This document shows, in pieces, positions 26,867-38,800 of a DNA stretch of 64,000 nucleotides. The DNA is from Vandiemenella viatica (Eukaryota > Arthropoda > Insecta > Orthoptera > Morabidae): positions 64,762,531-64,826,530 of the forward strand of contig CM061918.1 of the NCBI GenBank assembly GCA_031002005.1, given 5' to 3'. How positions within the stretch are numbered: position 1 is the stretch's first letter; the number at the start of each line of letters is the position of its first letter. The notes under the pieces were generated by a model, which saw only the letters and a list, made by a program, of their open reading frames with translations, was not told the origin of the DNA and ran no database searches. The position numbers and the translations under genes were made by a program.

Positions 26867-29800
26867 GTAATAACACAATTTAATTCTAACCTCTGTTTAA
26901 TGCCGATTATAAATGGTAATTATTTTAATTTTTATTTTGTATTGCTTTCAGTTCGCAAAGCTTATCATCGGCTGTCACTCCTAGTGCATCCTGATAGAGT
27001 TGAAGAGCACAAGAAAGCTGAGGCAACAGAGAAATTTAAAGTTTTAGGGAAAGTTCACTCCATTCTTAGTGATTCTGAAAAGAAAGCTGTGTATGATGAA
27101 ACAGGTGAATATGAAAATTCTATGCAACATTGTTTTATATTCAGCAGTTTGTATCTAAAGATCCCATTAACTGTTTGAAATGTAGACCAGATTATATTAT
27201 CTTTTTTGGTTGATCAGGATCGTATGATGAAGAAGATGACAAGGCAGAACACGACTGGAATGAGTACTGGAGAAAGCTGTTTAAGAAAATCACTATTGAG
27301 GACATCAATAAGTACGAGAAACAGTACAAAGGTAATGTTACTTTTCAGCTCTGTGGTTTCTGTGAGTCCCACTGTAAATCATCAGTAGCTAAGAAAAGGG
27401 AACAAAGTATGATATAATGAAGTTTGTTAATGAAATGAGTTTTGTCATTGGTTGTGATAAAATGTGCATAAATTCTTGCCCGTGCATGGGTGTTTTGATT
27501 TTCGTGTGGCAGTGTTGGCTATGTTGCGCATACCGACACTACCACTTTTATAGCACCCAGACTGTACACCAACATAGCTATTGTGCTCGCCGAAGTTTAT
27601 ATGAGGTTGAGTATTGTATATGTCAATTCATACTGCAACAGTATAGAATTAGATACTCACAGATATTTTAACTAGTTCTCTGTAGTTTTGCTGAACATAG
27701 TTCTTCTGCATAATGACGTCTAGTGGTTGCGAATTTTGTCTTAACTGTTTTTAATTTTGGCTCTGAAAAGAACCGTTGTTATTTGTGACTCTGAAAAGAG
27801 CCGTTTTTGTAGATGTTTGCTGAATGGTGCAAAAGGGGGGAGGGGAATACTAAACTGGGCACAGATATTTGGTGAAGAACGATTTGGTCGGCTGACGCAA
27901 ATTATTACACGAAAGAGTATTGCTCCCAAAGACACGATATAAATTTTGGGAATGCATGCCTTGATCCAAAGTGGTTTCGCCACTACATGTAGGAAACAGT
28001 TCTTCAGAAGTTCCATACTAAAATTTTAACTTCCGTTTCATTCTCGACCAGAGACTTTCAACTCTTGCGTGTGAACTTCGTGACTGTTTGGATTCACAAA
28101 TTTTTCTTTGTGTATCACGAAATCATTGTCATATATCCCGCCATCAAGGTTCGGCAGATTTTTGTATGACGGAAAACCATTCTTATGTACGGTCTCTTCA
28201 TTTCGTACCCATATAAACTTCGTAAAATTGCAGTCTACACTGCTTGGACTCTTATCTCCTATGCAGGGCCGGCGTTAGGGGGGGGGGGGGGTAAGCGGGT
28301 CAAATGTACATGGGCCCGCCGGCTATAGGGGGGCCCGATCACCCGCTGCAGGGCCCCCCGGCTTCGAAGCCAAGAATCCGCCTATTGTTGCCCGGCTAGT
28401 TTGTAGAGCTAAATAAAAAAAGGTCGCCCATTTTACCCCGGGCCCGAAATTCCTAGCTCCTATGATTACATTTTACCTTGAAATTTAAAATTCTTTTAAA
28501 ACTTTATAATCACATTATATTTAACCAGTGCTGCTGGCCACTTGGCTTTGTATATCCGTAGACAGCCACTAAAATTTCTGTAGATTTGGTACAAAAATCC
28601 GGAGACTTGTTAACTGACTTACTGAACAATGATTATTTAAGGGAGAGTCAAAATTAAGAATACTTTTATTTCCAGGTATTTAAAATTACAAAAACAATAT
28701 TCTACCTGGAAAGTAAGAAATATCACTTAATATACGTATTTTATACATCGTCACTTTCATCACTGCTGCTGCTATGCCTAGTAGTTGTTTTTTTCCCCAC
28801 TACGGACCATACATTTTCTTTGTTGACATTAAATTTAGAATATCTTCTGTAACAGTAAATGTTAAAAACTGGGAGCCCTTTGATTCTCTGGTATCGGTTG
28901 AGCCTTCTCGGAAACCACTGCTTTGTAAGTTGTGAATCTCACGGCTTGCTTGATTCAGTCGATGTATCTAGCGAAACTCAAATGTCTCTTTCACGGCTTG
29001 CTTGATTCGGTCGATGGTCATATCAAAGTAACTATGGTGGTGTACAGTCTGGGCACTTTAAAAGTGGTAGTGTCGGTATGCGCAACATAGCCGGCAGTGT
29101 TAATGGATTTTGTGTTAGGCAAAAATGTTCCCTTATCTGTGGTGATACTGGCATGCCTTGTTGCTGCAAATGTCTTAAGCTTTCTAGCATTTTATTTTTA
29201 ATGTATACTCTTTCATCAACACTATATTGTCAGTGTCATTACTACAGTCACAATATGTCTTGGTTGGTTAAGGTACAAGACTGGGGGAGTTCGTGCATCA
29301 CGAGTAGATAATTTTTCACTCCCTCCCTCACAAGATTTTCCAATACTTTCCTGCGGGATATATTCGAGAAAGCGATATCACATTGAATTCACGCATCGGT
29401 ATCGTTTAATTGAATTATGCGGATGGGATTTATTCGAGAAAGCGATACCACATTTCGCATTTGAGAAGATAATTTTTTCCTCCCTCCCTCACAATATTTT
29501 ATGTGGATGGGATATATTCGAGAAAGCGGGAAATCATGGATCGGTATCGTGAAATAGAATTACCAGATGGGATATATTTGAGAAAGTGATACCACATTTC
29601 ACATTTCTGCAATTTGTCCCCACCCAAAAACCCCTACTTCCCGTGCAGTCCCGTTAGTGACATATTTTTATACGCGGTTGACTGTACGAGAACGTCACGT
29701 TCACAGTCGCCAGGAGGCCGGAATCACCAAGTCGAATTAAACCAATTAACACATGTTGAGAAAATTTGAGAAGGAATGGAAATATTAAGAGCAATGAGTA

Positions 29801-32800
29801 CAATATTAAAATTAATAAAACAAAGACCAAAATTATGGAATGTTATAAACTCAAAAGTGAAAATTATAATTAGTGGAGAAATATTGGAGGATATGTAAGA
29901 ATAAAATTAAGAACATGAAAGAAGCAAGAAAGGGGGAAAATGTAGGATTCCTGAAGCAAAAATAGTGTTTGACAAAAAGAAAAAAATATTTAAAACAAAT
30001 AAAACCAGCTGGATGACAAGGAAGAGGAGGCTGGAGGTTTTCTCGGCGCTGAAAATTTATACAAAGAAGAGGAGATTAAAATTTATGTTTGTCTTGTATG
30101 GATGTGAAATCTGGGCAGTTCGAAAAGAATAGAAAATGTTATAAATTTCATTTGAGCATTGGTGAAGGATTAGTTGGGTGGTCAATATCACTTCTGAATT
30201 TTTTTAGATGTTAGGAGAATGTAACACTGAAAGGAGGAGGGCAATATTAATTGGATATATCATAAGACACGAGAGCTTAGTGAAAACAATACTGGAGGAA
30301 ATGGTTAAGGGAAAGATCTATTGAGAAAAACCATGGTTAAAATAAATATAGCAGATAAAGGAAGATTTTGGCTGCAGGATGTATGTTGATATGAAGAAAG
30401 CAGAGAATGGAGAACCACCACAAACTAATCAAAGAATTGACTACCGAAGATGAAGATTGAAAGGTGCTCTTTCATATTAATATAACTGTAATCAATTTTA
30501 TTGGTACTAAATGATTGCACTAGCGGTTTGAGCTACAGTGTGGTGCAGTGGCATAGCTAGGTTGACAAGGCCCTGGGTGCAAAATAAATATTTTGGACCC
30601 TCAGGCCAGCTGGGCAACCTTTCTTTTTAGCTCTACCAATTCTTGGGAGGTTTGCTCTGGCAGGGGCTCCCTGAGCTCTAGGAAGGGGGGGGGGTGCACA
30701 GCACCACCTATCCCTAGTGTGGTGTGGCACTTGGAACCCTGGAGCAGAGTCTACTTCCTAATCTAGAAAAATGTCAAGCACCGATTTGACTGCCTTCTGA
30801 CCTACCACATATACGATATCAGTTAAAGGTATTAAGGACCCTAATTGTGCGAGGCTCTACTCACACTTTCCTGTATATTTATAATTTTTGGTTTGTTGGA
30901 TGTAATAGTCTATGTCTTGAGATATGGTTACCTGAAATCACTCTAGGTAAATGCCAGGGTGAGGCTATATCCAAGTTCCTTCCCGTTCCTCTAGGGGCAT
31001 TCATGTTTATTAGCCCTAAAACTGTAAGAAAACAAAACTAAAGTAATTTAAAGTAAGAAATGCATATAAAGCATGAGTTAATGTTTAATAAAATCGACAC
31101 TGATATATAAGCTCCATTCATTGCTGAGATCAAAGTTTATCACTGCATTTTATATAAATAAACTGTTCTCAGGCTTCCATCGGCGTAAAATGGTCACACT
31201 TGTAGGACATTTCAAAGGAGTCTCGTTACTTAGAGTAAAAAAAAACCCAGTTATACAGTGACATCTATAGTTGAAAATGTGGACCGGGATAATCGCCTTC
31301 GAAACGTCCGACATGTGTAGCTTTTTTATGTGGCTGGAAGCCCAAGAATTTAAAAAAAAAACTGATCTCTTCTAAATACAATAGAATTTAAAATATTGTT
31401 ATTGCTGGTCTGAAATCATCTGTTTTCCATATGTAGTTGGTAAAGTACAAAGTCGATTTATTATATAATTTGTGATGCACCCTTGAACACACACACAAAT
31501 TTAATTGTCTTCTGAAAGACTGATATTATTGAATTCAGATTTGGTGCTTTATGTTCTGTGGATGTTTATAGTATTTAATCCCTCAAACTTCTTTGTTGTT
31601 GAAAGAGTTTGGTTGAAATTTGATAGTTCCTTCAATATGTGTGTCACAATATGATTTTGCTGGCTGAGCAAAGCAAGCAGAGCAAAATATATATAAAAAA
31701 TTTATTTTTGGCTACAGGCTCAAAGGAAGAGTTAGAAGATCTAAAACGGGCTTACACAGATGGCAAGGGAGACATGGACTTCATTGTGGAGTCTGTACCA
31801 TTTGCCAACACTGAAGATGAGCCACGCCTCCGGTCACTGATCCAGGGTATGATCGATAATGATGAAGTGCCCGCCTTCCGTGCATTCACTCACGAGCCAG
31901 CGCGTAAAGCCGAGCGCAGGAGGAAGAAGGTTAGTCCACTCAAATAGTGTTTTTACTAGGAAAGTTGTGGGGTAGTTTTGATTTCTTCTATTCTATACGC
32001 TTTGTGGTACTGAATACAAATCTTAGTTTGCTAACAAAATGTTGTTGCAACGTTAAAAAAAATGTTTAAAAAGACCTAAAATCTCATTTTATGTTTTTTC
32101 CCTTATAACGCTGAAACTATCAAATTTTTGCAAATAACCTTCAAATTGAAAATGAAAGTACTTATAAATTACCTACAAATTTTACTATTTAGGTTTTTTT
32201 CTCGGATTCTTGGCCTCCAGCGCTAGTTGAAAATAGGCGTTTTGTCTGTCTGTGCAAAAATCCACTTATTACATTCCAAAACTCAAATTTATTATTAAAA
32301 AAAGGCTGTCAATATTAGTGAATTCCTACCAGTTTTATGCACATGCCTTATTTAAATCTGGTCTAGTGTGGACCATGATTCTGCTACAACAACATTCACT
32401 ACTGAGTTCATAATACGGCTGTAGTCAGTTGCAAGACATGTTATTTTCAAGTAGTAATGTCGTTGTAAGACAGAGTAGACCATTATTGTCAAGCAGAAAT
32501 TGGATTGTAACTCACACTGAACAAGCATGATATTGTTAAATTTACTTCGTAAAGTATTTCTAGCAGTGTCTTGCATTTGACTACTGCAGTATTATGACGC
32601 CAATTACTCAAGGAATTGCAATCTCCAGTAATGACTATAAATCATATATGTAAAGATGCATGTAATTTTTAAAAATTATGTATTGTTTGATTTATTCAAT
32701 GAAGTCTCAAATTGTACAAATTCAAATAAAAAATGTGAAATTCCAACAAAATACCTTTAAAAATTGTCAAATGTTTTTATATTTAAGTATATTACTTGTG

Positions 32801-35800
32801 ATTATTATGCACATTATATGAGTTGTTACCCTTTATCTGTACTGACCAGTGCAGTTGTTTTCGCATTTAAGGAATACAATTGAGCTAGTCATCAAAATAC
32901 AGTGTTTTTGCAACATAGTCCAGTGGTACACCCGTGAAGACTCCATTGCAATGTTTGATTTGCTCATGTATGTCGATGACACGCATTGCCTTATCTCAAA
33001 TCATTCAGGCTAGCCTCTGATCCTTTTTCATACAGAGCCATGATAAACATGTCTCTTGCTTCTGAAATATCGTCCTGGTGTGCATTAGGGTCTTCGAAAG
33101 CGTCAATGATTGATAACAAGTCATTGTTCTTCTGCAGGTCTTCGAGAAATTCATCACTAAAATGCTGTACTTCAAATATATTTTTAAAAAGTTCTTTTTG
33201 ATTCCTAGGTTTGTTGTGGCCTGATTTTCTGAAGAATGCCAATCCCAGTCGCCATCTGGGAACCATAGTTCTCCTAAAATCACTCTAGGTGAATGGCAGG
33301 ATGGTTCTTTCAAAAGGCCATGGCTAAATTCCATTCCCTCGTCTCTAATGACCTTGATATTGTTGGGGGGGAAAAGTCGTAAACTTGTGTTTGAAGCCTA
33401 AATTATTTTTGTTACGACAGAAGCTATTTTTACTAATGCTAGTATGTATTTAAAATGGCTCTTGATTTGTCCATCAGTCGTATTATTTCCTATCTTACTG
33501 AAATTGCTTGCATCTAGTTCCTGTCTTTTTGTTTTGTATTTAATCTGTTTTTCTTTTCTGTTACACTTCTTTATTTTGTATTACTTTAGTTGAAATTTAG
33601 TTCAAACTCTTATTTCATTATTTTAGTCATTGTGTACCTTAATATCTCGGTATACTCACTCTTATATACTAACACTCTGATTGTTTCTCGTTGGATCTTA
33701 TGTCATTTTCTCTTAATAAGTTCACACAAATTTACACTTTTCACAGAGTTGTGTTATGATTTCCTCTTAGCAGGCAATATCAGTTAAAATATTTTCTTAT
33801 ATAATCCTGAACTCTGTCAGTTTTTGATTTCTATAAATTAATTATTGAATGTAATTTATGAAAAGATTCAGAAACTACTAAAAAAAAAAGTTTCATTTCG
33901 ATTATTGAATTCATCCAACAAGTAGGAGTTTTAAGTAAAGGGTTTATTTGTTTCTCTTTAAGTGTTTTCACGTATTCCATTTTTATTCTGTTTTGTATCA
34001 TATTGAAACTATTTGTAGATTTATATTTTGCTCTTTCGTTTAAATATCAAGGAACATAATAGATTTGGGGTTCATAAAGATGTTAAGGTATTACAAACCC
34101 TGATTCTTATTGCACATTTGTGTATTGAATCACCTCAATCTTATATATATATATATATATAAGTGGATGTTAGTATATCCAAGATTGATAGGCTTTGACA
34201 CCGTTTTACTAATCACTATGAAAATTGGCACATACGTGTATTTTTTCACAGAGAAGGTTTATGACCAAAAATAAACACACACCTTCTTAATTTTTGTACA
34301 AAACCATATTTATTATCTGGTTTCGTTGGAACTTTGTACACACATACTTTAAAATAAATAGAAAAATACTGTAAAAATTTGGTTTGCAAAAAGCGAACCC
34401 CTCTCCCCCTTTCAACCCCCTCAATTTTTGTCAGTGTTCTTTATTCAAAGCTACAGTCTACACCATTTGATTGTTCTTCATGAAAGTTGGCAAATGTATG
34501 TATTTTATCACGGAGAAGATTTCTGACCCAAAAAATCCAAAAGCCTCATATACACCCCTTAATTTTTAAACAAACCATATTTTTTATTCGTTTTTGATGG
34601 AACTTTGCACATGTATACTTTAAACCTAAGAAAAAATATTGTCCACGTAAGTTTTATAAAAACCCAATCTTTCTCCCTCTTTTCACCCCCTTAATTGTTG
34701 TTAGTGTTCTTCATATAAAGCTACAGTTTCTATCAGATTTTTGAGGAAGTATACTGCATTTGGGAGGACGCCGGTTCGAATCTACATCCGGGCATCCAGA
34801 GTTGGGTTTTCCATGGTTTCCCCAATTCTCTCCAGGCGAATGCCAGGATGCTTCCTTCAAAAGGCCATGACCGAATTCCTTTCCGTTCCTTGTCCCCAGT
34901 CCCATCCCACCTCCAATGGCGTCAATGAGGTGTAAAGTCATAAGTAAAAACAAATAGAAAAATACTTTATTTGATTTAAAGAAACACAACCCCTTTCAAC
35001 CCCCTTAATTTTTGATCTGTTCTTTATGCAAAGCTACTGTTTCTGATTCTGAAGGACCTCGCGCATATACAAAGAGAAAAATACTGTCTTCATTAGTTTT
35101 GCAAAGACCAAACTACTCTCTCACTTCACACCCACTTAATTTTCTGCAATGTTCTTTATATATACCCATAGTTATTATCCGATATCAATGGAACCTTGTT
35201 CCAGATACAGATTTATGTATGTGGTATGTGTTAATGCATGGGTGTTACATGTTTTGATTTTCTTGCAACAACTTTAACACACATTGTGATTAGGTTAAAA
35301 TGCAGCCTGGACCAAAATGAAACGTATCGTAGCATCCAATTCACCCTGTTCTGGGAATTGTTTGGGTTTATCGATGTTTAGTTTACTTCTGGAAATGGCT
35401 GGTGCCAATAATGAAACTTGGTACACATGTTTCACAATGGAAATATAAAAATAGTCTATGGGTAAATCAGTCCCTGTTAGAGCCGGCAGTACCAGGTACT
35501 CTGCTAGTATTCTATAAGCCATTATTGACTGCAGCTAAGTTTAGATCATTTATCAATGAAATCTTTATGAATCACAGTTCACAAAGAGAATATTGCATTA
35601 CATTTAGCTTTCATTGTTTGCAGACAAATTGCAGCACTGTTGTTGTAGATTGTCTATTTAATAAATTTTCACATTAATCCTCATTACAAAAAGTAACAAC
35701 ATCGAAGTTTGTTCCCTCAAATGAACTCTTGTATTTTAACAGTAGTAAAACTGCATCCGTATTGTGGTATTTATATCACTTTTTTATTTTAATCTTTAAT

Positions 35801-38800
35801 TATTACATTCTTTCTGTACCTTTTGTATGTACCTTGAGAAAAATTTCTTCTAGAAATATATTTCATAAAGTAGTTCAACAAACAAAATTTTTGTTGTGTT
35901 AATCCATTCATAATGCTTCAATGACAGGATTTTTTTTAAAAAAAGAAGATTTTTTGAATTTGCAATGCATACATTTTCGTTTTATATAATAACCTTAAAT
36001 GTTTGTTGATTGTAAGTACAAGGAATAGAACTTCAGTAATGCAAATTGCTGTAATGACACATGCAATGGTACCAAGTAATGTATATGTTAGTTATTATAA
36101 ACCTTTTACATCAGAGTGCATAACCTCTTCCTTCCCACATCACATGCATGCGCAGTGTTGAGAAGTGGTAGTCTCATGTTAGCTGGTGGTTTTTGGCATT
36201 GTTAACTGTCCATTAAAGTGGTATGAGCATACCCATCTTCTTTGATGCTAGAATGACAGAGCCAAATCATGTCAACAACATTTTGGCATCCCCATTTTTA
36301 AAGCTTTTATCTACCTTATTGTTCCGTAAGGCAAAGCAGGTTATCCACATTAGGTCTTTACTATACTTTCAGTGTATCTCTTGTGTCAAACATTAAGTCC
36401 TTCCTGATCTGAAGCCACACTGCTCCACTTATCCTTCTGTCCATTATCTGCTCAATGTTTTCACACAGTGGCACATCAAGATCATTCCTCTATAATAGTG
36501 TTTCACGGCCTGTTTTGATCCAAGGTAAAAAAAAATGTCAAAATTAATTCTACAGGCCACTAACTTATTCGGACCAAGTTTTTACTAATGTGTATATTAT
36601 GACCAACCCTACTAGCCATGGCACATGCTGTGGTCCTGTGATACCTACACCTAGTACAATAAGGCCCTCATAAAACAGTCATTAACTTAATACTCGGAGA
36701 ACTCTGGTACTGACTGGAAATGTATGTAGTGAGCAGATTATTATTGTATAAAGCTGTCATATCCTCATATCTGGAAATACCATGGCTTATACTTGTGCTA
36801 TTAAACAGTGCGAACAGAGTCCATTTTAAGCAAACAATATTTACTTTTTTGTTGTTATAATACCTAAAATTTTAATATTCTGCCTGCAGATCCATCTTCG
36901 CAGACCATCTCTGGTCCATGGACAACAGATTAGGAAACACTGCTCTATGATTGATATTTTTTTACCTTTCTTCTTGAAGGTCTCCACACTTATTTCAGCA
37001 CTCCACAGAACCACTGTATTCTTATAACATCTGTTGTTCTTATGACCACTGATACTTCATTATTTCTCCACAGTTATCTTCCGTAATATATATTCATTTG
37101 ACCAAATTTGCTGTCCGTTCCACATTTTATGGGTGTGAAGTCATGAAGTAGGGGATAGCCAGTAGGGGCAAAGTACAGCAAGGAATTATTGCTTCCCAGT
37201 ACCACGACACTAGCTGTGGTGTGGTAAGGGGGAAATGAAAGCTATTGACAGGGCTATGGTGGAGCTACAGTAGGCCAAGCAAGCATGTAGTGGATCCATT
37301 GGGTGCTTTTCAGGTTATTAAATGTACTGATTACCATATATAAATAAGAAAATAAAAAAGAGCTATTATTCACCACATATGATGGCAGGACAACACAGAT
37401 GTATAAGAAAGCATAAACACACAACACTGATGTAATTTTCAGATTTCACCTGTATCTACAACCTAGGAGTGGTAGAGCAGTTGACAATTTATTAATGGCT
37501 GATGACTACATGAAAGATGGAGGGGATAGAGGAATGTATCAGAGAATGGATGTGGGACACTGAAATGGTTTATAACAACAGTTGTAGAAGGCACTCTATA
37601 AGGGAAAAGCAATAGGTGACCAATGTGTATGCAAAGGAAAGAAATGAGACCTGTCACTTGGCCCAATATGTATACCATGTAAAGGAATTGCAAATTAGGT
37701 TTGGGAAATGAGCAACCTCTTAACCTTAGATGATGGTTGTATCGCATGGCTACACAAACATTACAAGAATACAATTGATATAGTAATTTTCAGGTTTTGG
37801 TCCTTTATAAACAAGAGAACATTGTGTTGTATGAGACTATCTTAGGGAGCGTGCACTAGCTATGTGGCTCGGTCCGGGGGGGGGGGGGGGGGGGGGGGAA
37901 CGGTTAGCTGGAAGGCTACGCTGGGCTAGGTGGGGGGAGGGGGGGTTCCGAGCCAGGCCATGTAGCTTTCCTTTCATGACATTTTTCACAGTTAAAATGA
38001 GGAACAGAACACACAACAGCATCTGAATATTTATTTCCCTCAGTTAATTATCTCCGAAAGAAATTTGATAATTTGATGAGAGAAAACAATGCAAAATGTC
38101 ATCTGGAATCAAAAGGAAAAAGGCTATGTGGGGAGGGAGGGGGGAGGTAGAGGCAAAAACCACGTGGGGTGGGAGGGGGGGGGGGTTCACAGGAGGCCAA
38201 AATGGAGATACATGGTTTTTAGTCCACTGTGTGTGATTGGGTTCCATGTTGTCTCCATCAGATAAGAATTTCAAGGAAAAGCAGGCTAACAATAATGGCT
38301 ATTGATACCATTTGGTGAAACGACAAAAGTATATCTCTCAAAATAGATGAAACTTCAGATAGAGCCTTCGATGGCTTCCTCCCTGAAGTGATATTCCCAT
38401 TGGTAGTCACAGGTGACTATGGTAAACCCGTTAGAACACCATTTGACTGTTTGTAATCTCCCAACATAGGTGAACTAAATGGAAGTAAGAACCAGCTTGA
38501 AGAGGTCTATGTTGTTGGGTTCAAAAAGGCAGTTCAGTAGCTGTAGTTTGTCTCTCCAAGGAACTCTGATGAATGAGACATCAAAACTCACCATGATATC
38601 AGAGTGAAGTATATGACATTGGATTGAGTTCTTCACATGGTGGGTACAATTCGCAACAGACATGTTAAGCTTGGGTTCTTGGTCACACCATTTGTGGGAG
38701 CACCTGCAGCACTCATAATTGCATATAAGGGTACATCCTCCTGGTGAATCTTGAGGAGGCCAAGAGAAGAAAGTGTCGAGAAAGAAGATGACCTGAACGT

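Larger units (their letters stand above)
27517..29092 (-). mobile_element. Merlin (IS1595/ISXO2-type) DNA transposon, decayed
   Basis: Inverted ends of about 64 bp start GGCTATGTTGCGCATACCGA, with about five mismatches. They are flanked by perfect 9-bp GGCAGTGTT copies (27508-27516, 29093-29101), as known for Merlin (8-9 bp TSD, GG termini). The minus strand at 28180-28000 decodes to [23 protein letters not shown] and, after a one-base shift, [13 protein letters not shown], then [10 protein letters not shown]. This is the C-terminal DDE region with the catalytic Glu of the ESLW motif. The N-terminal part is not recognised. A hAT MITE is nested at 28264. It lies antisense in DNAJC9 intron 3. 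Two histone-type stem-loops lie after the transposase end. Confidence 0.88.

Noticed and set aside
27759..27802. A histone gene associated with the stem-loops
   Set aside because: No H1, H2A, H2B, H3 or H4 coding sequence is found upstream on the minus strand.
27741..28016. 91-codon minus-strand frame as a gene
   Set aside because: It is a shifted frame over the decayed Merlin transposase end.
28742..28860. Minus-strand stretch ending in an acidic [12 protein letters not shown] tail as a host exon
   Set aside because: No acceptor or upstream exon was found, and it lies inside the Merlin element; left unassigned.
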